DNA of 64,000 bases from Oscarella lobularis (GCF_947507565.1 NC_089182.1:1302001-1366000); one strand, 5' to 3'; positions 1 through 12,023 are shown, numbered from the stretch's first letter. The notes: generated from the letters alone by a model not told the origin. Made by a program: numbers and translations.

Positions 1-75
1 CGTGCTCTCGTTTAATCAAGGACAATCATTCACCTCTGGAAGTTGATGGAGAGACAGTCACTATGACAATTCGTA

Positions 76-453
76 GTGCCGGCTGTCAGCTTCTCGTTTC
101 TCGAGCAACAACATCAATTCGTTGTCGTTGCTGTCAAGTGTACCGCTTTTATCTTCATGTCGCACTTCACCGCTGGGTTAGTAAGCCGTAGCGCTCCTCG
201 TCACTCGCGATTTACTAAAAACTCGCTCTTGCCAACACCGCAGTGGAAAGAGAAACTGTCAGCATTGGCTTTAGAGAAAAAGAACGCGGAGCGGAGAATA
301 CATCGCCTTCAAAACAAAATTGCTCACCTAATCGAAGAAAGAGACATTGAGCTAGATTGCGATTTGGAAAAGAATATGAATGCTGTCGTTTCCAAGGAAT
401 TGCTAGAAGTTAAAAAGCTCTGTCCACCTGGCTCGTTTCGACGTCTTCTATGA
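76..453 (+). pseudogene. P-element/THAP-type transposase fragment (coiled-coil region)
   Basis: This open stretch encodes an alpha-helical, charged coiled coil (around residues 52-100, rich in E, K, R and L) followed by a CPPGSFRRLL motif. In P-element-like (THAP9-type) transposases a helix of this kind is followed by an FRRLFW-DQQ type motif just before the catalytic core. Here the tryptophan position after FRRLL is a TGA stop, and downstream the DQQMKAN continuation is still readable for a few codons before similarity is lost. No ATG starts the frame at 76 (it is a GTG), and no THAP zinc finger is visible upstream in the window, so this is a fragment of a decayed gene. The family assignment rests on motif memory only. 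Confidence 0.4.
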
Positions 454-1184
454 GATCAACAGATGAAGGCAAATCATCTAAGGGCGTAGCAAAGAGAAAG
501 CAGGTCTTCGGTGCTGAGAGAGTTTGAAAAACGGTCCGGTAGTGTTGTCAGCGAGCTGCTCCATCCCGCTAGAAAAGCAGCGTCGGTGATGTCAGACAGC
601 AACGGCAAACCAAACCCGCCTAATTTAATTGGCAACGTTGCCTGTTGCCATTGTTTGTCCGAAAGGTGTTTATTGGAAGAATTTCTTCAAACGACGACCG
701 GGATGCGTTATCGTGGTGTGCGATAGCGCTGCGAAAAAGTGACGATGGAATAGTTCTCCCGAGGCGGTTGAGACTCGTTACGTAGCAATGCCGAAGAGCA
801 GACTGCATTGAGGATCTCCCAAACTGCTTATCTTCTAGCCGATCTCTGCCTTTTTTGAAGACTGACGGAAGCAGAAGTCGTCGATGTATTCAGGTTGACC
901 GATGGGAGCTCCTAGAACTGTTGTTCCGAACGATTGACAGGACACAGGAGACGATTGCGGGAGATGGCCACGGCAAAAATCCCGCACTTCCTGTCGGCGA
1001 TGCAGAGGTGCAAATCGCCGAATGTGACAGACTCGTGAAAGCAAGAAATATTTAATAACCGATAGACAGTCGACACAGCTTGTCGCAGGGAACGTGCACT
1101 GAAATCGCATCAGCTGCAGTCTCTCTCTTTGTCTTAATTGACTTGTCATATCAAGTATCAATCAATGGACTAAACGACTGTTCT
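454..1184. other. No supportable gene
   Basis: Short open stretches on both strands give no recognisable motif. Nothing else was seen apart from the onset of the ATCGAT-rich array at the right edge. Confidence 0.5.
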
Positions 1185-1431
1185 ATAATCGATTGTTGCA
1201 ATCGATTCTTCTATAATCGATTGTTCCAATCGATTGTTACAATCGATTGTTGTAATCGATTGTAGTAATCGAATGTTGTAATCGATTGTAGTAATCGATT
1301 ATTGTAATCGATTGTAGTAATCGAATGTTGTAATCGATTGTAGTAATCGATTATTGTAATCGCTTGTTCTAATCGATTGTAGTAATTGATTGTTCTCATC
1401 GATTGTTCTAATCGATTATTGCAATCGATTC
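1185..1431. repeat. 13-bp tandem array built on ATCGAT, with 52-bp higher-order repeat
   Basis: About 17-19 copies of a 13-bp unit (AATCGATTGTTGT and variants), each carrying the palindrome ATCGAT. Variants alternate in a four-unit order, and the 52-bp block 1254-1305 is repeated exactly at 1306-1357, so the array has a higher-order structure. The flanks hold degenerate units. Confidence 0.9.
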
Positions 1432-3107
1432 CTTTATTACAGAGATAATCGATTTTTGGCAGCTAAGTCGTTTGATGGATATGACCTTGTTTTGGTGAGC
1501 AACAACGGGCTAAAGATTTTGGATATGGCTGGAACACGAGGTAAGCAATGATTTACTGCCAACGGACTATTCTAATATGGATTTTAAACGTTAAGGTCTG
1601 GCGTTTTGGGGACCTCTTGCACGCGACATTTTTGCAGTCCTAAATGATCATGTGGTGCAGAACGAACAAGGTGGCGAAAAAGCAACGCCTGATGAACCGA
1701 CCCACGAGGAAGCAACCGATGGAAGCGACGCCCGATGCGACGCCAGAAGAGACTTAACTGAGACAAAAGACTGAACAGCTTGAGTACATACTCACTCACT
1801 GAGTAGGTATAGTTTGCGTCAGTTAATTACTACTGGTATTGATTTATTCAAGAGGGAAATGAATTCGCTGCGACGCGAAGTTACTGATTGTAGAAGACGT
1901 TACGAAGCAGTGAACGCTGAAATTCGCCGGTCAAATATTGGTTTTATATTCAATTAATGCGTTTGTATACAGACTTCAATGAGCTCGCGACAACGAAGGA
2001 CTTACTGAAGAGGGTGCGTGTTAAGGAAAGAGACTTATTTGTTCGTATTACTTCTATATATAGGTTTAAAAACGTCCGCGCCAATTGAAAAGAATCGTCG
2101 TCTTCTGCCATGTAATTAACTTCGAGACCTCGCGTCTTAGTCGGAACTTGGCCCATCCTTGAGTAGAGGGCACCGGAGTTTAGTGACCGGATTTGTCAGA
2201 AAAATGAAGAATATTAAAAAATGTGTAATACACTGAAATGCATGATTCAAAGTTTCCTGTTTTCAAACAACGCGCTAAAATACATGTTTGCCTAAATTAT
2301 GTCCGATATCAGCTTTTCCGTATCGGCGAAATTCGTCTTTAGAAGTATGTTCTTGCCTAAACTTCCCTAAGACCTTAATCCAACATCATCATTGAGACCT
2401 CAGATCTAGCGACAAAAGCTAACCTTGGAGATACAAGTTCAGCAATATGAGAGTTTTATCCAAATAGTTTCAGTTCACGACCGAAATGTTGTGCATTCCA
2501 GCCATGCCTTCTCTGATTTTCGCTTAGCGAAGTCTCCTGTTCTACGACAAGTGATGCTTCGGCTCTACGTTTTTCTACTTTGAATTCGACCGCATTAAAA
2601 CTCGACGACGTCAGAATCTGCCACATCTCAGCCGCGCGACTGAATTTGGCATGCATAATCTGAACAAAAAAACGCCTAAGCTATAAAAGCGCTCCAAGTT
2701 ATACGCTGCGTATCTGGTGAAGAACACTTCTCCAAGTACTGGGTTACATATATCTTTAGAGAAAAGTTTTGCGTTGTCATGTCTACGTGTTCTCCCGATT
2801 TTTTGAGCAAAAAAGATTTCTTGAAATGGGAGAGATGCATCAAAAATGAAAATAGTACTATTTTGGCAATTTAGCGAAGTGCTAGCTATCCTCTTCTATT
2901 TCGTTTATAATATTAACTTTGTTTGTTAAACAAATTAATTAGATAAGATAAATTTGTCAAAATTTCAAAATAACGCCCAAAGGGCCACAATGCCAATATA
3001 TTTATTCTTTTCAAGGAATTATATCATAGTAAATGACACAAGGGTAAAAAAGAAATGAAAAGGATGCTAATTTATCACTTACTTCTTAGCCAGCTTTCTT
3101 TTCTCGG

Positions 3108-3642
3108 CTAACACTCGGACTTAGATATTTTTCCAACTTTTGGACAGTATTGTTTTCCATGCCACTTACTATGTTCTGTCGATTGTTGGCGAACTGGTTG
3201 CATGCAGTACTGGCACGTGCATATTTTCTTTTCGTTTTCCTCTGCTTTGTCTATTTTGCGCTTTTTCGCCACTTCGAGGCACGGACGCCGACGAGTCCTC
3301 TTTTCAAAGACCTTTGACCACGGCTTGACCCGTCCTGTCTTCCGGCTCACGGAAGCTGGCGCACACTGAGGGCCCCAACAGAACTGTACTGATGGCATCG
3401 TCATGTTTGCCAACGTCGTCGATATATTGGGGCTTGGTGTCAGAATTATCCATTATCTGGTATATTTCATCGGCGTATTTTTCGTTGCCATTGACGAGTT
3501 CGGCAATGGAAAGTTGCTTTCCCATTTGCAAGTAGAGATACTCAACATGAAATTTCTCCCCAAAATTCTTATGAGGAACTTTGGGCGCGGGCAAGAGCGG
3601 TTCGCCAACGAATTCTAACCTTAGGGCGTTCAGAGAGCTCAC
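3108..3642 (-). pseudogene. Unassigned protein with Cys-rich C-terminus
   Basis: Two overlapping reverse frames together read as one protein: an N-terminal part starting MSSLNALRLEF (3642 downward), then a basic segment and a C-terminal zinc-binding-like motif CTCQYCMQPVRQQ followed by H, H and C residues (near 3230-3150). A frame change is needed around 3310-3400. The same sequence with its own small indels sits at 26034-26294. Cys-rich tails of this kind (CxxC, then H, then YCP) occur in transposon proteins of cnidarians and sponges, but I do not recognise the family. Probably an accessory or regulatory ORF of the composite repeat. Confidence 0.3.
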
Positions 3643-4197
3643 TCTGCGACGATCGATGATTACAGGTGCCGTTTAGCCAGACGCTATATCCTCCATCTTA
3701 GAGTTCCACCGCAACGTTCCCTATATCATATATAGATGAAAGGGCAACGATCCCGATCTCTTGCTACGACGTTTTTTCCTCTCACGCACTTGCAGGCACG
3801 AATTTTTTCCGTTTCAAGAGTAGTATTTTGAACGTGCCGGTAAAGATGCACTTCTTCTATGTCTTGGAAGCACGGCACGTGCTTCTTCTCTTCTTCACAT
3901 ATCTTTCTGATGTCTTTAGCCAGAAATAGCTCGAGAGAACGGAGAAGCTCGTGGCACGTCTTCTGAATAATGGCTTCGTTCTCTTTAATAGTCTCATCGA
4001 CACCTCGCGTGTGTCATCGGTAATGCCGGTTCATTTGCCAAGTGGTGAAAATTACGGTCTCTATCTCCTATCTCCTTATTGTCCATGACTTCGAAATCGG
4101 GTTCAACACTTTTTTGCGCGCGAATTAACAACTTCAAGTCGTCCTCGTCCTACAGATAAATACACTTCGCCACGCTTGACCATAACTTGTAGTATTT

Positions 4198-4703
4198 TTG
4201 ATGGACTTATTGGCCAGCGTAGACATTAAATGTCAAATTTCTAGCAGCACCTTTATGTCTGTCCATGCGGAGAATAGACAAGAGAACATGGACCAGGCGG
4301 GCCCGCAGCAATCCCGGTCGGAGTATAATACCGCCGGAAGCAATATAAACGAGGCGGCTTACCGTGGGCCGTCTGCCATCGGCAGCGGCGCCTTATTCGA
4401 CTAGGACGTGGGTAATACCGCAGTGAATATTTCTCCTTTGTCGTTGGTTAAGCCGCGCCCCGAGTCTTTTCCCTGCAATTGCCGGTGCTTTTTATAGTCG
4501 GTTCGATTTTTAATATTGAACCAAATGTTGATAACATTTCATCTTCCATCTCATTGAGCCTCCGCGAGATTTCCCTTAAGTATGTCGATCGAATTCAAGC
4601 TGCGTCTGGCAAAGGGCTCACGGGATCGGGCGATTCGTACAACGCGGTGGTGTTGGATTTGGCGGCGTGCCGCTGGCATGCAGTCAGATATGCCAAACAC
4701 TGA
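4198..4703 (+). pseudogene. Putative N-terminal exon of the integrase-type gene
   Basis: Plus-strand coding-like sequence, open in frame from 4198 to about 4490 and then, after a one-base frame change, from 4479 to 4703. It ends in LDLAACRWHAVRYAKH. Copy 2 reads through this frame change without a break (33156-33455), so copy 1 carries the indel. In copy 2 the same ORF is cut by a 5.9-kb insertion. A motif like DLA-C-H is, as far as I recall, found near the N-terminus of integrase-core transposases of the type at 5.7 kb, and strand and order fit, but the link is inference. Confidence 0.3.
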
Positions 4704-5688
4704 CGAGTCCTACTCTTGCTATGATTATCTGTTAAGCTTTGCAACAAACCTGTCGGTGTAATGCCTTTCCTGCGGGCGTACAAAAGTCCAAGGACAGGTT
4801 TGTGCAAGGCGTATATTCTTGTAAGCACGGTACAAAATTTCTCCTTCTATTTTGTCGACAAATGCGCTAGCACTCTTTCGTCCGAAGCTATTATCGACGT
4901 CTTGCAACACCGACAATCCAAATGTTCTGACGCGAGAAAGAACATGTCGTCCACGTCGACGACGACGCGCACATGTCAATAGAGGCCTTTTGATGTAAGT
5001 CTCTGATTTTCTGACAACGAGAACGGAATTCGAATTTACATTGTCGTCTGGGCATCCAGACAAAAAGACCTCGTCGAAAGAAGTCACCCGGCATGGATGT
5101 CTGCGCTCTCTCCACAGGATTCGGTGGATTTTAGATTCCTGTGGCGCAACGTGTGAGATAAAGCGGTGCTTTCAACAGAGCGCGCCTGATCCACTCTGCT
5201 TGCTGCAATTTTGCCCTTAAGATAGTCCTCAACTACCGCCGGGTGCTCTTGCGCGATTTGCAAGTTGCGGCTTGCGCGAGCTCAATTTACGCTCACGCCG
5301 CCATAGCCATTTCGGAGACCTTCCGAAAGTCTACGATGGAGTGTCCCAGACCTCTGAGCTTAGAGCCTTTGTGGAATTCGCGTCGTCCATTGTGCGTGTG
5401 CAAGCCTCGCTGCGCGACGTCATCGCCGACGTGATTCGCGAACAACTGGCAATTTTGTCGAATGGTGAGCGCGGAATGGGCTCGGGATCGTGACGCGCTT
5501 CGCTTGTTGGGACCTTGCAACGTCGGGTCGGGCGCGGTTTTCGGGCCAAAGGCGAGAGCGCCATTCCGCTCTCACCGATAAAGGTCACTTGTTGCGGAGT
5601 TATAGTTCTGAGGCGGTCCTTCGCGACTTTCGTTTCCACCTTTAGCGGGGCTTCACGCGTCTCTTTGTATGTAACTATTATCGTTTTT

Positions 5689-6583
5689 TGGAGATGGAGG
5701 CTACTAATTCAAGGAAGAATAGATGGCTATTCACAGTTGCCCGTTTTCCTTCACTGCAGCAGCAACAACAGAGCTAGTACCGTTCTACGGTACTTTGAAG
5801 AAGCTTTTACTAATTTTGGGCTGCCGTCCAGAGTGCGGTGTGACAAAGGTGGCGAAAATGTCGACGTCGCATGGTTTATGTTGAATAATCCAAGCAGGGG
5901 AACTGGTCGTGGTAGTGTTATAGCTGGCAGAAGCGTTCACAACAAAAGAATGGAACGGCTGTGGCGTGACGTGTACTCAGGAGTTTTGCACTATTATCAC
6001 GACCTATTCACGCACTTGGAAAGTTGCGGTGAGCTCAATCCTGTCAGCGAGATCTTCTCTCTGTACTACACGAACTTGCCTTGCATTAGCAAACACTTGC
6101 AAATGTGGAAGAATGGTTGGCAGCACCATAAAATTAGTGGAACTGGAATGAGTAGCTGTGGTCAGAAGTCTTGCACCGTATGTCTAATTCAGATCATCGT
6201 CCTGCAGTTGAGCTCTTCCAATCCGGCGAGGTACGAATGAATTTTACGTAGGAAGCTATTATTTACAATTTTTTCGGGCAGACAGACTTAATAGAGCAGT
6301 TGTCAAATGAATGGCAAGACACTGAATCTGTGAGAGGCGTAAGTTCAAAAAAGTACGACCAAGCTCATGCTTCAAAAATTGTTCTTTAAGTGCGATGTGA
6401 CTACAACGGGCCAGTTCCGTTTGAAGAGTCGCCAGACAGAATTGATATGCCAGAAATATTATTCTGCCTTTGTCAGAAGACGTCGATGAGCTGGAAGCTG
6501 AAGTTAGTCTGGACGAAATAAGTACTCAACATGGAATCGACATTTATGCCAGAGTTCGTTCGTTCCTGTGTGACCGACATTAA
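5689..6583 (+). pseudogene. Integrase-core (RVE-like) DDE transposase, C-terminal two thirds, copy 1
   Basis: Encodes a DDE integrase core of the kind found in eukaryotic cut-and-paste elements that use an RVE-like fold. Visible marks: GRIDGYSQ (first Asp), [15 protein letters not shown] (second Asp), and [16 protein letters not shown] (catalytic Glu). The frame then continues through QMWKNGWQHH. A short deletion near 6150 (copy 2 keeps the missing bases) breaks the frame. A 51-nt intron with donor GTACGA at 6231 and acceptor at 6281 joins to TDLIEQLSNEWQDTES. The C-terminal EDVDELEAEV and HGIDIYARVRSFL segments end at a TAA at 6581-6583. The N-terminal HTH region is not recognisable. Non-functional as it stands. 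Confidence 0.75.
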
Positions 6584-6683
6584 TTTAGTAAATAAATTAA
6601 TAATTTCCTTTTTGGCTATTATTGACCTGCACTCGAGAAAACGTAGAGGATAACCAGTAGGACGTTGTTGATTTTTGACTAAG

Positions 6684-6750
6684 GTATGTCCGGGTAGGGT
6701 AAAGCTTTTGAAGAAAAAACAAGGAAACCGATTACCCCACCCGGACATAC
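6684..6750. repeat. 67-bp palindromic mini-repeat
   Basis: Two inverted arms (GTATGTCCGGGTAGGGTAA and its near-perfect complement) flank a 29-bp spacer. A similar half-site, CCTTACC followed by CCCCGGACATA, occurs at 27328-27350 near the left end of another TIR element. Likely a tiny MITE or excision remnant. Confidence 0.5.
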
Positions 6751-7860
6751 GTGCCACCGCGGCATGAGTGATACGATTGACGAAACTGCCTGGTCTTGTG
6801 ATACACGCGAGAAAACAGCACTTTTCTCAAACTTTTATTAAAAATTTCGTGAAAATTTTTGATAAAAAATTAAATTTTTATTTAAATAATGTACTGAACG
6901 CCACTTCTTTTTTCCAGGCTTGCAGGGGTTGCCGCACTCTAAAATATACTCTAAAGAATAGAAATTATAGATTTATATTCAAATATACAAACATATATGA
7001 AACGGCTGGCAGAGACTATAGGTTTACCTTCGCCGCTTACAAATTACAATACACTAAAATGACAGAGACAGAAAAGATACAGTGGGCGAGAAATGGTGAA
7101 CAATGTATGATTCAGTGACATTTAGGCATCTTCTCTCTGGACGTTTTCCCTTGTCGACATTGAAAACAGTCACCTGCAACGAAGAAAATGACAGTTTTAA
7201 ATTACTTTATCAATAATAGCCACAGGTGAAATACTACATTTTTCAAATGCAGATGGGATCCATTTTTAATACTGGCATAACCGCTTTTGCGCTGATAAAA
7301 AAGTGTTCGTTTAAACGCTGCTCCCATGTTCCCTAAAAAGCGAGAACAGGCCTGTAAGTCGCAGAATGTCGTTCCCTCTAGAAATACCTGTATGGTCGGA
7401 AACAGACCCACCCGACTCATTCCAGTTTCTGTGAGATTGGCAATTGTCACTTTCACAAAGGGAGACTTTGAAAGAAGTCTTGGCGAGTTCCTGGCAGCAG
7501 TTATAGTTTTTACAAATTGCAATTTGTTTGTACCCTTTTCAAGATTTCAGAGAGAGTCCATTCTTTTGGTTTTCTTTTTTCTGTCTCTGCCTTTGGAACT
7601 TTCTAAATGCCCGGGACAGTGCAAGAAAAAAGTCCTACTAGGTCAAATTTTCCCAAATGCGGCTTCCTGCGACAGTCACTTGCTCTACGGAGACAGTCAC
7701 ATAAGGCGTCGTCGTCAAGTTGGTCTTCAGCCCTATCCGGGTTTGCCATAGTATCACTGCGTCTCCCGGATTTGTCGTTCGAACTTGCCAATAAAAGACC
7801 GAGATTAGAACCTGCTAATATAGAAAACTGGCTAAAGTTCGGACCGAACGAAATTCAGAC
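6751..7860. other. AT-rich stretch without a supportable gene
   Basis: Open frames of 60-141 codons occur on both strands but none shows a motif, a consistent start context or a recognisable relative. Nothing further seen. Confidence 0.4.
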
Positions 7861-7861
7861 C

Positions 7862-8016
7862 GGCTGAAATGCGAAAACGGATGAAAGAAAACCGAATTAA
7901 ATGGAAAACCGAATGAAATGAAAAACCAAGTAAAATGGAAGACAGTATGAAAATGGAATACAGTATGAAATGGAAAACCGAATGGAATACGGTATGAAAT
8001 GAAATACGGCATGAAA
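7862..8016. repeat. Degenerate tandem repeat (about 20-26 bp unit)
   Basis: Irregular tandem copies of an ATGAAATGGAAAACCGAATGG-like unit of about 20-26 bp. The unit matches the first bases of the adjacent gag relic (8007-8040). Copy 2 of that relic (45617 onward) has no such array, so the array appears to have grown locally from the truncated gag end. Confidence 0.7.
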
Positions 8017-8880
8017 TGGAAAACCAAATGGAATACAAATCTTCCTGTTGGTCGTGCAAACGCATGACAGTTAGATATGCTGTCGACTGCTGTCGCCAAT
8101 CCCTCCAACTGTGGGCCAAGCTTTCCCTGACCTTGAGCGGAGCTGGCGGGGGAAAATTCGGAGGACGATCCGGCTCAGGCGTCGGCGGGAGAAGGCGACG
8201 CCGAAGTGTCGTAGCGAGCACAGACGAACCAGCCTGCGACGTAGGAGCTAGCGGTGTAGCCTGTAATCCCGAGTTCTGAGTAGAGCGAGCGTGATAGCGA
8301 GTTTCCATGACGAAGCGAATCGCACTAGTGTCACCATGTAGCATGTGTATATATTTGCACAGATACTGATTACTGGCCGCTCGATATCAACATCTACCCC
8401 GGACCAACGGGTCCCGTCAAAGATTTGTCGTCAACTATTTTACGAAATTCTGAGGTTTGCGAGTTGTGAGAATAATCTCTTTGTCCTATGTCAGAGGTAG
8501 TGAGAGCGATGAGCTTTTAGCTGCAATTTTTTCTCTCTGGATAAGTATTCGAGGGTTTTCATTTGCTTCCTTTATGCTTGAGACGTACAAGAAAGAACGC
8601 CAGCTATTAGTGAAAGGTCTCCGAAAGAATTTGGCCAAGGAGGCACCAAAATGACAAATAGACTTCCATGAACAAACGTTTCAATAAACGTTGCCTACTC
8701 ACATGCATATGCAATAATGCTCACGATTTTTTTAGTGGGCTTCATTGAATCGCTTCTTCTACTCTTTGGAAGAGGAGTGTCATCGACGGTTTCTTCTGGA
8801 AAAAGCTCTCTCCTTCGCCTGCAGTTGCCAGGTACAGGGTCTAGAGATAATGATCATTGCAGGAGAATCTTGTTGGCTAT
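8007..8880 (-). mobile_element. Truncated LTR retrotransposon 5' end, copy 1
   Basis: Read on the minus strand this holds a putative LTR end (TGTTGATATCGAG at about 8386 down to a TACA near 8340), then TGGTGACACTAG, a plausible primer-binding site, then a gag start. The same 0.87-kb block is present at 45617-46485 with few differences and the same gag truncation point. The true left limit of the LTR is not clear because no second LTR is in the window. Confidence 0.45.
8015..8308 (-). pseudogene. Gag N-terminus of a truncated LTR element
   Basis: From the ATG at 8308 the frame reads METRYHARSTQNSG, then a proline-rich linker and LAHSWRDWRQQSTAYL, which resembles the start of the Gypsy-type gag core (the W-x-x-W-R-x-Q-F pattern before the capsid-like domain). 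The frame then runs into the repeat array and loses meaning. Copy 2 starts at 45919 and differs by a frame-changing indel in the proline-rich part. Only the first 90 or so residues remain, so no function is expected. Confidence 0.5.
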
Positions 8881-9199
8881 GGGTACCAAGTCTTCCTTTA
8901 TGTGCATTTCGTCGAAAACTAAAATAACATGTTTGTCAATGGAAGTTGGGCTGTCCAGGTTTGCTTCTTCAAGAAGATCATTTAGCTCTGGTTGAAAACC
9001 AGGTTCACGGCGGAAAAAATTGGTATAGTCTCGCAGCTTTCTTTCCGACGGCAGCCGAAGGAAGCCGGAACTTTGGAGAGCGTAGTAAGTTGCCGTCGAA
9101 GTCGTGGCTTACGGTTGTGGACGAATCGGAGACCTGGAATTTACATACGTCACTGAGGGCGTCATGCAATGGAACTAACTCCAAATCCACGACTGAAGG

Positions 9200-11590
9200 A
9201 AGATCTTCGAAACGGAACAATGCTTCGCCCCGGCAACCGACGCTGCCTAAATACAACCATGCGTGATCCCCAATCGAAACAGCTGCCTCAAATGACGTCC
9301 AATCCGTTCATTACCTATCACAATGCGTCCGAAGCGGACGACTTCCGAAGCCGACGACTATTATCCAGCGGAAACCCATTCGTTAGCGGAGCTCTTCACA
9401 AAACTGTAAAGAGACTTTTAGTGAGGTTTGCTACAGAGGTATTACATCATCGCGTCTCAGTTTACTATTGGCGACTGTCTGCAATGCCTTCTTGGCAACT
9501 CGGCTTGAAAGCAATGTTCGATTCCATGCCATAGACACGTCACACAGGCATGGCAGCGCTACTCGTCCTGGCGGCTCTTCGTATCAACAGGCAGAAACGT
9601 AATAGCACGATCTGGACAGAGACTGTCAAGAGTCCACAAGTGTACGACAGCGTCAGTGATATTCTAGATAATTCACTGTGGATTCCGTATTCAATTCTTC
9701 CTACAGTACTTCAACTTAAGTGCACGCTACTTTTTTGAAAGCTGCCTTGACTTCAAAACAGAACTGGGAAGACTCCACAAAAAAGGTTTACCTAACGGGA
9801 ATTAAGTTTAAGTGGACGCCGGCCAATTGCGGGACGACATACCCGTGCAAAGTGGACTTACTGCTGGACAGCTCTTCCTGCGTGTTCAGACAAATGATTG
9901 ATAATATGTTAGAAACGCTGTGCACAGCGTACGTTCAAGCATTTCCCAATTTCCACTTTGATGAAGGATTTTATCCTCATTCCGGCTTGTGTACAATACC
10001 AGCCATGATGACAATATTGCTATGTGCTACTAGGCAGATGAAAAACCCGCAGAATCTTCTCAATTATCTATACAAAAAAGTGACATCAAATTCGCGATTG
10101 CAAGTGATGAGTTTCGACGTCCAAAACATTGCCAATCAAATGTATCCTGTTGAAATGCAACCAAACGAACCACTACATCCGATCTTTGCTAAAGGTGCAC
10201 AACAGAAGTCGTCCCTCTTCTTCACCCCTCTTCAGCAAAGACAACAGTCACTACCCTGTCCAGTGACAGGTAGCGTCCTTATTCACGGCCTCGTAGAAAG
10301 CGAACAGCGAGCCATGTTTGCCCCCGATTTCAACGCTAAAACATGGATCACTAAAAACTGGCAAAGAGTGCAGTTTATTGACAGTTACACCATTTCTCTG
10401 TTTCCCGTGGTGGAATAAGAAGTTCGACTTCCCAATGAAATGGTCTGCCTGCAGCATCATAGTTATTGATTTGATTACTGGTTGGCTAGCCTTTGAACCC
10501 GTCGACGTGTCCAAATTCAAAATACGGCAGCTAAAAGAAAAGAAGAGCATGATTCTCAATATTTTGACAACGAACGAGAACCTACCAAAAACGAGCTTCA
10601 AACCTGCAAAAGGACGATCTAGCAGTAACGCAGGTTCACGAAACAAAATCACACTTTTTTGATTTTCGTATCAACAACGCTAGCAATATTAGATAAGGTG
10701 AAAGTACGCCTGAAACCCGGAGGACCGTTGACGCTTACTCTCAATAACACTTCACTCTACCATATCACTGTCACGAGCAGCATGATATTATTTACAAGTC
10801 AGAAATAAGTGACAGGACAATTCGCCTGACAGTTACTAAGCCGAAGAACGCCCTCCTGAAGACAAGCAAACCAACAATTGCTTAATTTGGACACCTTACG
10901 CAAGTGGCCAAGCAAACCATTCAGTGCAAATCAGGCCACGTTTACAATCATGGAGTTATCTCAGCAACAGGCCGGCAGCTACGCCATGGGACACAGTTGC
11001 TACTACGACGTCAGGCTCACCATCGCGGAGATGTTTTCCGCTTTTAGAGACAAAACTCTGGCAAATAGAGACATTTTCAAAATACGAAGAGATGGATACA
11101 AACCCTTTCACCTTATCAGCTCTCTGGATAAAGGCATTATTGGTCACTCGTCCCGTCTTCTCGCTAGCCCAAGAGGAATACCAATAATTGAATTTTGGTA
11201 CCTATGGCGTGATGGGGATGCTACGCCAGACGTACACCATTTTCTATCGTACCTCACGAGCAGCACAGACGTGTTATGCAATAACAACAGAGGCATAAAC
11301 GAGGAAGTCGATTTTCTCGAATAGTCAATACTGCTCCTAAAAAGGTGCAAAGAGTTTTCCTCAAAAGAAGTTTCTTTATCCCTCTTTACCCTAAGGAACA
11401 CAAACTCAGACAAACTACAAGAAAGCGGTATCCCATCGCCAAGTTCTGCAAGTACAAAGAAATGTTTCTCGTGCTCAACTACAGAAAATCTTAAAGCCTG
11501 TGGTCAATGCAAAACCAGGCGTTTTGCAGTAAAGAATGCCAGAAAGCCAGTTGGAAAAAACACAAGTCTAACTGTGTGCCCTAACCACGG
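9200..11590 (+). pseudogene. MYND zinc-finger protein, possibly with DUF4470-like region (broken)
   Basis: Pieces in successive plus-strand frames: HAIDTSH near 9510-9540 (resembling the IDTSNLADH motif of DUF4470-type MYND proteins), ALLVLAALRIN to STIWTETV (9550-9640), a long open part 9720-10418, another 10318-10662, then 10878-11324 (RDIFKIRRDGYKPFHLISSL). At 11460-11580 a MYND finger is visible: CFSC, CGQC, then, one frame over, FCSKECQKASWKKHKSNC before a stop. The finger's two halves are separated by a one-base shift at a T-run (about 11522). Several other frame changes and stops exist. It is either a decayed host gene or one with unrecognised introns and homopolymer errors. It is the only candidate non-transposon gene in the window. 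Confidence 0.4.
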
Positions 11591-12023
11591 ATAATAGAGT
11601 GTACTTATCCGTGCCCTAGCTAAGCCCCTAACTAAGTAGTAACGTAAGGTTTTTACTGTTTCAGTCTGTCTGCGCATCTAATTAGAATTAATGCGCGCCT
11701 GCTAAGTTCTGGAATTGTGTTAACTTGCATTTTTTAGGCTGGTAAAGAACGGGTACTGTAGGTGAACCGAACGAGTGATTGTAGCGCCTAATATAGATGC
11801 TTAGTAACCTAGAGACAATACTTCTTTTTTCTACCTTGAAAGACGATGCTCAAATCCCTTGGTAAGCCTCCAGAAGAAGAGTCTGGAGAGCTCTTTCCAG
11901 TTTTAACGCGCGTTAACTTATCCCTGTTCACAGCAGTCAGCAGTCGCGATTAGTGTCGCGATCCCGTCCTCAGCGCCCTGACAGCGAACGATATGAACAA
12001 CAGACGGGATCTTAGCTCTTCTA
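11591..12023. other. No supportable feature
   Basis: AT-rich sequence downstream of the MYND relic. Nothing recognised. Confidence 0.4.

Larger units (their letters stand above)
1466..6402. repeat. Composite dispersed repeat, copy 1 (uninterrupted)
   Basis: This 4.9-kb stretch is nearly identical, in the same orientation, to three blocks of the second copy at 24338-27303, 33166-34263 and 35297-36193. Copy 1 lacks the insertions that split copy 2, so it is the empty-site reference for them. It contains an unassigned reverse-strand gene relic (3.1-3.6 kb), a plus-strand ORF (4.2-4.7 kb), an unassigned reverse open frame (4725-5087, kept open in both copies) and an integrase-like gene at its right end. 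No TIRs or LTRs were found at its borders. It may be the remnant of an integrase-bearing DNA transposon or simply a segmental duplication. Confidence 0.85.

Noticed and set aside
4725-5087. Reverse-strand 120-codon frame as a gene of the composite repeat
   Set aside because: It stays open in both copies, but the copies are too similar for that to be evidence, and no motif is recognisable.
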